From contig JBGSXL010000019.1 of assembly GCA_041751425.1 (NCBI GenBank), positions 8,796 to 72,795 on the forward strand: 64,000 nt of DNA, written 5' to 3'. The number at the start of each line of letters is the position of its first letter. Within the stretch, counting starts at the first letter, position 1. The notes beneath the pieces are model-generated. The model saw only the letters and a program-made list of their open reading frames with translations. It was not told where the DNA came from and searched no databases. The position numbers were made by a program, and so were the translations under genes. Below, piece by piece: positions 52,602 through 61,004 of the stretch. This DNA comes from JAVVEG01 sp041751425 (GTDB lineage: Bacteria > Pseudomonadota > Gammaproteobacteria > Pseudomonadales > Pseudohongiellaceae).

Positions 52602-53945
52602 TTAAAAGGCTCCAGCAGCACCAGGAAACACCACCGGACTTTGCACGCCGGTCGCAGAAATGCTCGAGACTCCAAAGAAGTAATTGTCAATCACTACATT
52701 CTCCAGCGTAAATTCGTTTACGTCTCCCGTTGTGCGGAAGTGCGTCCACTGCGCATCGGTAGTTAAGCGCCAATGCACACGGTAAGCAACAGCACCTGGC
52801 ACCTTCTCCCAGCTCAGTGTGGTATCCGGGTTAACCTGCCCACGAATAGTGACGTTCTGCGGCGGCGCTGGTGCCCAGGCCATTGATGCCAGCGTGACGG
52901 CATTCAATGCCGTCAGTTTAGCAGCATAGTCAAAATCCACATGCTCGATCACATCGCCGTACGCAATGCCATTCTCAACGCGAATATCCTGATGCTGCCA
53001 ATTGTAGTTCTCGTTGGTCTCCATGATGCGCACACCCGGAAAGCCCGCTTCATTAAACGGACGGTGATGACCACCGCGACCAAAGCGATCCAGACGATAC
53101 ACCATCATCACATCCAGATTGGGAATATACAGGTCTGCCATCGTGTCAATGTAGCGCGCCATATTGCGCGATGCGGAATCTATTTCGCCACCTTGTGATC
53201 TGCGTTGTCCTGCTTCCTCCGCTGTTTCTACATAGCGGGTGCCTTCGGAAAACACGCGCGCTGTCGTGTTGTTGATAACGCCATTGATGCCGCGAATATT
53301 GCCGATCATGTCATTGTTGATGACGGCTTTTAGGTCCCAGCCATTTTCGATGGCATGCGCAGCCAGAATTGCGCCGCCGTTGAGTCCTTGTTCTTCGCCG
53401 GAAAGCCCTGTGTAAATAATGGAGCTGGGGAAACTGTACTGCGACAGCACACGAGCTGCTTCAATGGCTCCTGCCATACCTGAACCATTATCATTGGCAC
53501 CCGGAGAGTCATCGGTAAAATTCATGATGTCACTGACACGGGTATCGATATCGGCGCTCATCATCACAAAGCGATTCGGTTCCTGTGTCCCACGTTGAAT
53601 GGCCACCACGTTGACTATCTCCACGGGGTCTGGAACGCGCGCGGTGCCGGAGACGATGTCGCTGACATAGAACACTTCCAGGCAGCCGCCGCAATCTGCG
53701 GAAATTTTGTCAAACTCGGCTTTGATCCAACGTCGAGCTGCGCCGATACCGCGCGTGTCAGAAACGGTGTCGGAAAGAGAGTGACGCGTACCAAACCCCG
53801 CCAGTATTTCGATATCTCGCTGTATGCGTTCGGCGGAAGGAGCAGCGGCGATTTCGTGCAGCAACATTTCATCGGCCTGCAGAGTGACTGCACTGAGACT
53901 GGCTACTGATAAACCTGTGATGGCTGCGTAGCGACGATACTTCAT
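52602..53945 (-). CDS. M28-family exported peptidase with FnIII domain
   Basis: This 447-aa secreted metallopeptidase-like protein has a signal peptide to about TLQA, an M28 catalytic domain and a C-terminal fibronectin-III domain (about 355-440). Recognisable ligand motifs are GANDNGSG (bridging Asp152), LSGEEQGLNGG (Glu pair), NNDMIGN (Asp) and the His region GRGGHHRPFNEAGFPGV. The first ligand motif, usually SGHxDSR, reads SADIDTR, so the zinc-binding His is replaced by Asp132. Activity may therefore be altered. The start is ATG at 53945 with GGAGA upstream, and ATG at 53960 is possible. A signal-peptide hydrolase fragment precedes it on the same strand. Confidence 0.85.
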   Translation of the reverse strand: MKYRRYAAITGLSVASLSAVTLQADEMLLHEIAAAPSAERIQRDIEILAGFGTRHSLSDTVSDTRGIGAARRWIKAEFDKISADCGGCLEVFYVSDIVSGTARVPDPVEIVNVVAIQRGTQEPNRFVMMSADIDTRVSDIMNFTDDSPGANDNGSGMAGAIEAARVLSQYSFPSSIIYTGLSGEEQGLNGGAILAAHAIENGWDLKAVINNDMIGNIRGINGVINNTTARVFSEGTRYVETAEEAGQRRSQGGEIDSASRNMARYIDTMADLYIPNLDVMMVYRLDRFGRGGHHRPFNEAGFPGVRIMETNENYNWQHQDIRVENGIAYGDVIEHVDFDYAAKLTALNAVTLASMAWAPAPPQNVTIRGQVNPDTTLSWEKVPGAVAYRVHWRLTTDAQWTHFRTTGDVNEFTLENVVIDNYFFGVSSISATGVQSPVVFPGAAGAF

Positions 53946-54012
53946 ACGGGTTTTCTCCATGTACCTTTTTATACAACTCTTTTTTTACAACTTTTTTTTA
54001 AGACTGCAGCTT

Positions 54013-54357
54013 TTACAAATATTGATTGAACCACTCCAGCGCCAGCTGGTTAGACTGCTGCCAGGCCTGGCGATAGATACCGTAATGATCAATGCCCGGC
54101 ATGATCACCAGGTTCTTTGGTCCCTGATAACGTTCATGCGCCAGAATGGCATGCTCGTTGTTGTCAAAAAGCTCTTCATTCTCAGCAACAACAAACTGCA
54201 TGGGTATATTGCCAGCTTCATTCACATTGTCTACCGGTGCGTAATTGGCAAAGCGGTTGGCGGGAAGGGTGCCCGGCGGTTGCGCCATGGCCGGGTTCAA
54301 CATGCCCATCAACGTGAAAGCGGCCAGTGCCAGAATGGCTTGAATAGCATGTCGCAT
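54013..54357 (-). CDS. Exported alpha/beta-hydrolase fragment, probably truncated
   Basis: This 114-aa frame has a strong AAGGAG 8 bases before the ATG and a signal peptide (to PAMAQ). What follows is only the C-terminal end of an alpha/beta hydrolase: IPMQFVVAENEELFDNNEHA (acid-bearing strand) and VIMPGIDHYGIYRQAW (catalytic-His loop), ending LALEWFNQYL. The nucleophile-elbow half is absent, so this looks like an internally deleted gene that kept its leader and tail in frame, or a non-catalytic remnant. It is likely co-transcribed with the M28 gene. Confidence 0.6.
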   Translation of the reverse strand: MRHAIQAILALAAFTLMGMLNPAMAQPPGTLPANRFANYAPVDNVNEAGNIPMQFVVAENEELFDNNEHAILAHERYQGPKNLVIMPGIDHYGIYRQAWQQSNQLALEWFNQYL

Positions 54358-54465
54358 TGTCAGAGCTCCTTGTTTTTATTGACCTGTGTTGTCGTATTAA
54401 GGCAACGATATAGGAGGAAAGCAGGCATTACAATGCCGCGGCAGCGGCTGACAATGAAGGGTCAT

Positions 54466-55476
54466 TCATACAAGATGCATGGCAAGAAGACGCTCCTGCG
54501 TGTGTGCGGTCAACAAGCCAACGCTTTTCAAATTGAGCATCAGTTGCCGGAAGCGATTGCGATTAAGTTCCGGGTGACGAATGCGATACTGGCGCAGGTG
54601 CCGCCGCAAAGACGCCTTTTCCCAGTGCAGGCGTTCGGCGATTCGGGTATAGATATTCAGTGAATTCGCCAACCCAAGTACATTATCAAGTACAAATGCG
54701 CTGCGCTTTTCCCTTTCCTTTTCATCCAGATCAGACAGGAATTCTTTGAGAAATTCCGTGCCGAATTTGACATGCCGTGCCTCATCTCTGGCAATGTAGT
54801 CGATGGCGAATGCCAATACTGGCACGTTGGTTGTCTGGCGAATTTCCTGAAACCGAGCCATCGCCAGGCTTTCGATAAGGATTTGGCAGGTAATGAATTT
54901 CATATCCCAGCGCTGATCAGTCACCATGGCTGCAATCAGCTTTTGCAATTCTCGACTGGGAGGCTGTATCTCGCCAACCATTTCCAGCAGATAGCGCGAA
55001 AAAAACTCTACATGCCGTGCCTCGTCGAAAACCTGAGAACTGGCAAACAATTTGGATTCCACTGTTGGCATGCAAGATACTAATTGCGAAGCCACCAATA
55101 AGGCACCCTGTTCGCCGTGCAGAATCTCGCTTATCTCCAGTCCATGCCGCCACCAACTAATTTCCATTTTTTGTGTTTCCGGCAGTGCGTCAAACGCAGG
55201 GAAACCCAAAAGTGGTTCGCTGGCGCTGGTGCAGGGGAAAGCGCGGGCACGATCTACATCCTGCCAGGGTATGTCACTGTCAGCGTTCCAGGTTTTTGAC
55301 TTGGCCAACGCATACAGGTTGTGAATCTGACTTTTATTCTCCGTATAGTGCCAGAGGAAATTGCCGCGTACCTGCGCACAGAAAGGGGTAACTTCAGGGT
55401 TAGTCGGCGATTCTTTCATAGTGTCTAGAACCGGGTCAGGCTGTATAACATTGGCTATGAACATCGGGGCGTCCAT
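54466..55476 (-). CDS. Ferritin-like diiron protein (putative acyl/amine oxygenase)
   Basis: This 336-aa four-helix-bundle diiron protein shows two matching half-sites: Glu122 with Glu152/His155 (DEARHVEFF), and Glu202 with Glu232/His235 (DEARHVKFG). This is the E/ExxH x2 pattern of acyl-ACP desaturases, AurF-like N-oxygenases and related enzymes, which use O2 and two irons. ATG at 55476 with CAGGAG 10 bases upstream is the start. It diverges by 152 bases from the acyl-carrier-protein operon, so a role in oxidising an ACP-bound acyl chain or the exported product is plausible. The exact reaction is not known. Confidence 0.83.
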   Translation of the reverse strand: MDAPMFIANVIQPDPVLDTMKESPTNPEVTPFCAQVRGNFLWHYTENKSQIHNLYALAKSKTWNADSDIPWQDVDRARAFPCTSASEPLLGFPAFDALPETQKMEISWWRHGLEISEILHGEQGALLVASQLVSCMPTVESKLFASSQVFDEARHVEFFSRYLLEMVGEIQPPSRELQKLIAAMVTDQRWDMKFITCQILIESLAMARFQEIRQTTNVPVLAFAIDYIARDEARHVKFGTEFLKEFLSDLDEKEREKRSAFVLDNVLGLANSLNIYTRIAERLHWEKASLRRHLRQYRIRHPELNRNRFRQLMLNLKSVGLLTAHTQERLLAMHLV

Positions 55477-55628
55477 CAAAATTCAACTCCTGAAATTCCT
55501 TTTTTCGTTTGCATGTGTCTATCATCAGTATAGTTCAGCTTTTCCACTTCATCGCGCTAGTTGTGAATTTGCCTTTTCTCTGTTTTCCATTTACATAAAT
55601 ATACACACGCAGATAAAAGGAATTTCTT

Positions 55629-55871
55629 ATGGACAAGGAAGATGTCAAGGAAACGGTGCTTGCATTGATTCAGGAATCGAGTACCACGTTGCTGCAAAAT
55701 CAGCCATTGGATCTGCAGGCTGATCTGAACGAGATTGGGTTGGATTCATTGAGTATCGTAGAGATCATATTTGAACTTGAGAGTCGTTATTCACTGGTCG
55801 TTGATGAAGAAAGGATGGCGACAATGGAGACCGTCAATGATCTGATTGACATGATCGTGCAAGCGGTTTGA
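55629..55871 (+). CDS. Acyl carrier protein
   Basis: This 80-aa ACP has the phosphopantetheine attachment Ser40 in IGLDSLSIVEII and an acidic four-helix layout. It is not the housekeeping AcpP sequence (which has DSLDTVE), so it is a dedicated carrier. AAGGAA precedes the ATG. It is separated by one base from the LPLAT-like gene and should hold the acyl group that this enzyme, or the diiron protein, acts upon. Confidence 0.92.
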   Translation: MDKEDVKETVLALIQESSTTLLQNQPLDLQADLNEIGLDSLSIVEIIFELESRYSLVVDEERMATMETVNDLIDMIVQAV

Positions 55872-55872
55872 C

Positions 55873-57210
55873 ATGGTGAGTATGCGCAAGGTCAGATCTC
55901 TTATCATCACCGCTGCCAGGCACCAATGTGCAGGCGAGTTTCGTGAATGTATGAGGTGCATTTGTCAGGCATTGGAACTGCTTTTCCTGCAGCGTATCGA
56001 TCTGATTGTTCACCTGGCTTGCAGAGAACTTCCGCTGCCAGTGATCGGGGTAAGGTTGCTACGCACAGAGGCAGGTACGCGGGTTGAAATGTCGAAAACT
56101 GAGTATAGAGAAAAAGACTGCCAAGCGATGTTGACATTTGTTGCGCAGATGCAGAGATTTCTGTTGCATAGGTCACGATTCAGGCGCTGTCGATCAGAAG
56201 AAACTCCGACAATTCCGCGCCTGACGGTAATTGAGTTTATAGTGGTGCGACTAAACAGGGTTATCAGGCATTGCCTGCAATCCAGACGAAGTATCAGTAT
56301 AAAACGCTATCAGCTACACAGCTTGCATCTGTTGAGATTGCTGCTCTCGCAAGGTATTCCACTTTACCGGGAACAAGGCCGAGTGTTGGCACATTGTCTT
56401 GGGCTTCTGCTTCATGAACCTGAAGATCGAGTGACAAGAATTCTCAGTAGATACCAGTTCTACTTTGAGTTCAATTATGCGAAGAGAATTTTTCATCTCG
56501 ATAATAACAGAGACCCCGCACCGTATCTGCGAGAATTCCATTGGCCGATGCAACACGCATACAAGGAATACATAGATGCCGATAACAACTCGCGCGTTCT
56601 TGTCACTATCCATATGGGAGATTTCGCAGGCGCATTCAGCGTCATATCTTCATTGGCCAATGACAATCGCGGTGCTATCTCATTGCGACGGGAATTGGAA
56701 GAAGAGGACGGCGCCACTTTCCGGTTTCCGGATCGGATATCGCATCGGGTTCTACGTCATGGTCAGAACAACTCTGTAGAGATCGTAAATGCGCTGCGCA
56801 GAGGAAATCATACGCTGGCGGTACTTTTTGATCTCAAAGATGACTTTGGTGAAACTGTGGAGGTGGAATTTTTTGGGCAACGGGCGAACTTTGTCAAAGG
56901 ACCCGCCGAGTTGGCGATCGTAGGCAAGGCGGACCTTTATCCATTTGTGACTTATGAGGAAAACGGTATCAATTGCATCGACATGGAAGCTGTGATCAGC
57001 ACGAAACCACTCAGCAATGAAAGCCTGCCGCAAGCAGTCAAGCGTATCACGCAGCAGTTGGTAAAACTGTCTGAGAAATGGATCAGAAGAAATCCAGAGC
57101 AATGGAAGTATCTATCCTCTATGCCAGCGTTTTTCAATAACGCTGCAGAGAATATGGTCGCGCGAACCGGGGAGGATGCGGTACTCCCTTTTACGACGCG
57201 CAGAGAGTGA
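55873..57210 (+). CDS. LPLAT/LpxL-like acyltransferase
   Basis: This 445-aa protein has an N-terminal region of about 150 residues that I do not recognise. The second half resembles lysophospholipid/lipid A acyltransferases. Block I is VLVTIHMGDFAGAF, with His247 and Asp250 but Ala where LpxL enzymes carry the Glu of HxxxxE. Later blocks are LAVLFDLKDDFG and VEFFGQRANFVKGPAELAIV, a good match to FFGxPxxxxxGPAxLA. It is probably soluble or peripheral, with no clear helix. The ACP next to it is the likely acyl donor, and the acceptor may be the exported peptide (inference). The start is ATG 55873, one base after the ACP stop. Confidence 0.8.
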   Translation: MVSMRKVRSLIITAARHQCAGEFRECMRCICQALELLFLQRIDLIVHLACRELPLPVIGVRLLRTEAGTRVEMSKTEYREKDCQAMLTFVAQMQRFLLHRSRFRRCRSEETPTIPRLTVIEFIVVRLNRVIRHCLQSRRSISIKRYQLHSLHLLRLLLSQGIPLYREQGRVLAHCLGLLLHEPEDRVTRILSRYQFYFEFNYAKRIFHLDNNRDPAPYLREFHWPMQHAYKEYIDADNNSRVLVTIHMGDFAGAFSVISSLANDNRGAISLRRELEEEDGATFRFPDRISHRVLRHGQNNSVEIVNALRRGNHTLAVLFDLKDDFGETVEVEFFGQRANFVKGPAELAIVGKADLYPFVTYEENGINCIDMEAVISTKPLSNESLPQAVKRITQQLVKLSEKWIRRNPEQWKYLSSMPAFFNNAAENMVARTGEDAVLPFTTRRE

Positions 57211-57211
57211 C

Positions 57212-58456
57212 ATGAGAACCGAACTGTTTCGCCAGCAGGTGCTTCTTGCCAGAGCAAATACACAATTTGGGAGTGCGGTGTTTCATCAACCTCTTTCCGT
57301 GCGACTGCTTGTGCTCGGTGTGTTGCTCGGCTTTCTTGTTTTTATATCTTTTGCTGCGCTTGCAGATTTCAAACAGACGGAACGTGTGCGTGGGTATCTG
57401 ACGTCGATATCAGGTGAGCTGAAATTGTATAGCAGCCGTGCCGGAATATTTCAGCAGATTCATCACAGTGAAGGGCAAAAAGTACGAGCAGGGGAGGTGA
57501 TCGCCACGATTTCCGAAGCGCAAACCGATGTATCCGGCAGGCAACACACTCAAGTTCTGCTCACTCACCTGGAGCAACAAATTGCTCAGTATAGACAGCG
57601 GGTGACCCTGCTAAAGAATCAGTCAGTGTTTGTCAGCACGCAATTGCAAGAACGCATTGTCAGCACTGAAGCAGAGTTGCTTTTATTGCGCGAGGAGCAT
57701 GCGATTATCAAGCAACGTCTCGAACTGAGTGAACAGGAACTCAGCGGCAGTCAGATACTGCTTGAGCGTGGCTCTATTGCTGGCCGGGAACACAATCAGA
57801 TGAAGACGAACTGGTATAGTTTGCTACAACTCAGCAAGAATGCGGAAGTTGGTTTGCAAAGCAAGATGTTGGCGCTTCAGGAGGCCAGACATCAATTAAA
57901 GATACAACCATTGCAGTATGAGGACGAGCTACTGCTGCTGAATAGTAGTATCTCGCAGTTGCAGGCACGTAGCAGCGAGTTACAAACGCAAGGCTTGTTC
58001 ACGTTGACGGCACCCGATACGGGTGTAATCAGTAATCTGTTGGCGCGTGCCGGTGACTATGCAGATCCACGCATACCGGTGTTGACACTGGTACCTGCAG
58101 ACTATGTGCTGGAAGCCATGCTTTATCTGCCTTCTCGGGCGCTCGGTAAGGTGGAGACAGGGCAGGAGGTTATGCTGGCCTATGATGCGTATCCGTATCA
58201 AACCTATGGCACCTTTGTAGCGCACATAACGCAAATTTCCACGGCCGTGATGGACCCTCGCGAGCACCTGTTCCCGGTAGAGTTGAGTGAACCGGTCTAT
58301 CTGGTGAAAGCGGCGATCGCACAACAAAGCGTCGCTGCAGCAGGAGCAAAGAAGTTGCAGCCAGGTATGCAGTTTTCCGCTGAGATAATCACTGGCAATG
58401 AAAGTGTGCTGCAGCGACTGCTTTCACCGTTCAGCAGTTTGCGTAGAAAATTATGA
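57212..58456 (+). CDS. HlyD-type membrane fusion protein
   Basis: This 414-aa type I secretion adaptor has one N-terminal transmembrane helix (about 28-50), a lipoyl/barrel-sandwich segment (GIFQQIHHSEGQKVRAGEVI), a long coiled-coil hairpin (about 115-250), and a second half-motif (FTLTAPDTGVISNLLARAGD) with a beta-barrel end. It bridges the inner-membrane ABC exporter and an outer-membrane TolC-like channel, which is not encoded here. The start is ATG 57212, one base after the LPLAT stop, and the end overlaps the exporter by ATGA. Confidence 0.92.
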   Translation: MRTELFRQQVLLARANTQFGSAVFHQPLSVRLLVLGVLLGFLVFISFAALADFKQTERVRGYLTSISGELKLYSSRAGIFQQIHHSEGQKVRAGEVIATISEAQTDVSGRQHTQVLLTHLEQQIAQYRQRVTLLKNQSVFVSTQLQERIVSTEAELLLLREEHAIIKQRLELSEQELSGSQILLERGSIAGREHNQMKTNWYSLLQLSKNAEVGLQSKMLALQEARHQLKIQPLQYEDELLLLNSSISQLQARSSELQTQGLFTLTAPDTGVISNLLARAGDYADPRIPVLTLVPADYVLEAMLYLPSRALGKVETGQEVMLAYDAYPYQTYGTFVAHITQISTAVMDPREHLFPVELSEPVYLVKAAIAQQSVAAAGAKKLQPGMQFSAEIITGNESVLQRLLSPFSSLRRKL

Positions 58457-60549
58457 TTGATGCACTGTTTCGTACCAGGCGAACGTTACCTACGATATTG
58501 CAATCTGAACGCAGTGAGTGTGGTCTGGCCTGCCTTGCGATGGTGGCCAGTTTTCATGGTCGCAGAGTAGATCTCAATACGCTGAGGCACAAGCATACGG
58601 TGTCCTCCCGCGGTGCTACCCTGAAAGATATTCTGACCATCGCCGGTACGCTGAGTCTGGAATCCAGACCTTTGAAACTGGCATTGGATAATCTGAAGAA
58701 CCTGCAATTGCCTGCTGTATTGCATTGGGACATGACGCACTTCGTCGTGTTGAAGAAAATCACACGCTCCGCCATAGTGATTCATGATCCGGCAGTAGGG
58801 GAGAGGCGATATTCGTTGGCAGAATCGGGTCGTCACTTTACTGGCATTGCTGTTGAGTTTAGCCCGGGTATTAGTTTCAAGCCGCAAACGCTCCGGCTGT
58901 GTTCGCGCCTGCAGGATCTTTTCGAGCGCTATCCCGGCTTTAATACAGCGGTAATGCAACTGTTTGTGCTATCACTTTTTTTGCAGCTTGCATCGATAGG
59001 AAGTGCCTTCTATGTACAACTGGTTGTCGATGAAGGTCTGGCAAAACAGGACCAGGATTTTCTAAGTGTTTTGGCAATTGGCTTTTTGATACTAGGGATG
59101 ACCAATGTTGCGCTGACATACGCGCGTGCCCAGGTGCAACTCTACTTCTCCAATCAGCTTGGTTTTCAAATGGTGGGTAATGTCTTCAATCATTTGATGA
59201 GCCTGCCTGTGGCGTTCTTTGAGAAGCGTCATGTGGGCGATCTGGTGTCACGTTTCGGGTCGGTGCGTGAGATCCGTCGTATTCTCACGGAGGATCTGAT
59301 TACGGTAGTACTGGACGGCATGTTCGCGTTGCTCACGCTACTCGTGATGTTTTATTGCAGCCCCATGCTGGCATCTGTCGTCTTGCTTTTTGTAACCCTG
59401 GTCACCCTGTTCAAGGTTATTCTGATCCCGAAGATTCAATCCTTGCAGGAGCAGTACATTATCGCAGAGGCAAAAACCAGCTCCGCTCTGATGGAGAATA
59501 TGCGGACTATCGAAATCATTAAGTTCTATTGCCGCGAACTGCCGCGTGTCTTGTTGTGGCGTAACCACTATGCTGATCAGATCAATGCCAACGTGGTGTT
59601 GAGCCGGTTCAACATGAATATCGACGTTGTTTACGGATTGCTGTTTGCGCTTGAGAATGTACTGGTTATTTATCTGGCCGCATTGCTGGTATTACAGGGG
59701 CAGATTTCGTTGGGTTTCCTGATGGCATTCATCGCATTAAAAGGAAATTTCACCGCTTCCATCAAATCGTTTATCGAGAAAATTGTGCAGATACGCCTGG
59801 TTCGCCTGCAACTGGAACGCGTGTCGGATATTACCTGCTCGGAAAAGGAGTTCGATAACTTTCATCTTCCCACATTGCGTCAGCGAGTATCCGGATCTTT
59901 GCGACTGGAAGATGTTTCCTATACTTATCCGGGTTCCACGACATCAACGCTGAAGAATGTTGATCTGGACATCAGGGCAGGAGAGATTATCGTTATCGTT
60001 GGACCTTCAGGGTCGGGGAAGTCCACATTGATGAAAATAATGGCGGGACTATTAAAAGCAGATACCGGATCAGTAAAGGTGGACGGTGTGGATACGCTTC
60101 AGTTTGGTGTGCGGCAATTTCGCGATGTTTGCGCAGGCGTTTTACAAACCGACCAACTGTTATCCGGGTCCTTGCTGGACAACATTACGCTCTTTGATGA
60201 TGAGGTAGATTACGAGAGATTGCAGCAAGCTGGACGTATGGCGTGCATCGACGAGTTCGTCCATTCACTACCCATGGGCTACAACAGCCTGATTGGGGAT
60301 ATGGGCTCAATCATGTCGGCGGGTCAGTCCCAGCGTATACTGCTGGCCCGTGCTTTTTACAAGCAACCACGCATCATGTTTCTGGATGAGGCTACGGCAA
60401 ATCTGGATCCGGAGGTTGAAGCATCCATTTTGCAAACATTACGAACCTTGGGAATAACAATTATTTTTATCACGCACAGGAAGGCGCCATTGCAGATAGC
60501 GGATAGAGTGTTTGCGTGTGTGGAGGGTGGATTAAGGAAAGCGAATTAG
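58453..60549 (+). CDS. C39-peptidase ABC exporter (PCAT)
   Basis: This 698-aa bacteriocin-type exporter combines an N-terminal C39 cysteine peptidase (about 1-140: Cys23 in SECGLACLAM, His96 in HFVVL, Asp112 in HDPAVG). Six-helix ABC transmembrane region follows (about 165-440), then an ATPase (Walker A GPSGSGKST near 520, signature MSAGQSQ in place of LSGGQ, Walker B IMFLDEAT). The intact peptidase triad predicts removal of a double-glycine leader during export. The altered signature is unusual. It ends the four-gene operon and needs a leader-bearing peptide, which I did not find nearby. Confidence 0.93.
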   Translation: MIDALFRTRRTLPTILQSERSECGLACLAMVASFHGRRVDLNTLRHKHTVSSRGATLKDILTIAGTLSLESRPLKLALDNLKNLQLPAVLHWDMTHFVVLKKITRSAIVIHDPAVGERRYSLAESGRHFTGIAVEFSPGISFKPQTLRLCSRLQDLFERYPGFNTAVMQLFVLSLFLQLASIGSAFYVQLVVDEGLAKQDQDFLSVLAIGFLILGMTNVALTYARAQVQLYFSNQLGFQMVGNVFNHLMSLPVAFFEKRHVGDLVSRFGSVREIRRILTEDLITVVLDGMFALLTLLVMFYCSPMLASVVLLFVTLVTLFKVILIPKIQSLQEQYIIAEAKTSSALMENMRTIEIIKFYCRELPRVLLWRNHYADQINANVVLSRFNMNIDVVYGLLFALENVLVIYLAALLVLQGQISLGFLMAFIALKGNFTASIKSFIEKIVQIRLVRLQLERVSDITCSEKEFDNFHLPTLRQRVSGSLRLEDVSYTYPGSTTSTLKNVDLDIRAGEIIVIVGPSGSGKSTLMKIMAGLLKADTGSVKVDGVDTLQFGVRQFRDVCAGVLQTDQLLSGSLLDNITLFDDEVDYERLQQAGRMACIDEFVHSLPMGYNSLIGDMGSIMSAGQSQRILLARAFYKQPRIMFLDEATANLDPEVEASILQTLRTLGITIIFITHRKAPLQIADRVFACVEGGLRKAN

Positions 60550-60596
60550 CAAAGTTTGGTTGGTGAAGTAAAGCTCCCACATCACCAATCCAGCGA

Positions 60597-60716
60597 CTAA
60601 TAGGGTTCACCTGAATCTGTCTCCAGCCCCTCGCGGATTGACTCACGCATGCCTGGAATAGACACCAGATACAGGATTTCGTCGATGGTCAGGGCAGGAT
60701 TGACAACTATTATCAT
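60597..60716 (-). pseudogene. Remnant of a Phd/YefM-type antitoxin
   Basis: A 39-codon frame contains ILYLVSIPGMRESIREGLET, the characteristic C-terminal end of Phd/YefM antitoxins (usually LYLLSIPGMRESIREG). The DNA-binding N-terminal half is gone and no toxin follows. It marks the left edge of the toxin-antitoxin region. Confidence 0.65.
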
Positions 60717-60722
60717 GAAAAC

Positions 60723-60740
60723 CATAATGCAACCATTATG
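60723..60740. promoter_or_regulatory. Operator-like inverted repeat of the VapBC-type pair
   Basis: CATAATG (60723-60729) and CATTATG (60734-60740) form a 7+7 perfect inverted repeat just before the antitoxin start. RHH antitoxins bind such repeats to autoregulate. Its position supports ATG 60762 rather than ATG 60738 as the start. Confidence 0.55.
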
Positions 60741-60761
60741 AAACCAGATAGAGACCCAGCT

Positions 60762-61004
60762 ATGGCTACCATTACTTTCAAAAACATACCGGACGACCTG
60801 TACGAGAAACTAAAACAGTCTGCCAATACACATCATCGAAGCGTAAACAGCGAACTGATTCATTGCCTGGAAAAAACATTTAAGCCAACCCCTGTCTCTG
60901 CCACAGAGCTTGCTGAGAAAGCACTTGTGCTGCGGAGCCGGGTAGCCGCAGCTCGACTGGAGATTGACGAAATTAATGCAGCCAAAAACCAGGGCAGACA
61001 ATGA
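60762..61004 (+). CDS. RHH antitoxin (FitA/VapB-like)
   Basis: This 80-aa antitoxin has an N-terminal ribbon-helix-helix domain (ATITFKNIPDDLYEKLKQSA) of the Arc/FitA kind and a C-terminal helix that should cover the toxin active site (LVLRSRVAAARLEIDEINAA). It overlaps the PIN-toxin start by ATGA. The pair is stoichiometrically controlled and self-repressing through the palindrome upstream. Confidence 0.88.
   Translation: MATITFKNIPDDLYEKLKQSANTHHRSVNSELIHCLEKTFKPTPVSATELAEKALVLRSRVAAARLEIDEINAAKNQGRQ

Noticed and set aside
53959..54663. Plus-strand frame of 234 codons with a hydrophobic start
   Set aside because: It covers the antisense of the hydrolase fragment and the diiron gene. The hydrophobic start comes from a T-rich stretch.
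54358..55628. Search for a bacteriocin-like precursor beside the C39 exporter
   Set aside because: Short frames in the gaps lack a double-glycine leader or ribosome site, so none is reported as a gene.
60560..60588. TTGGTGA/TCACCAA hairpin after the exporter
   Set aside because: No T-run follows and the loop is long. It may be chance.
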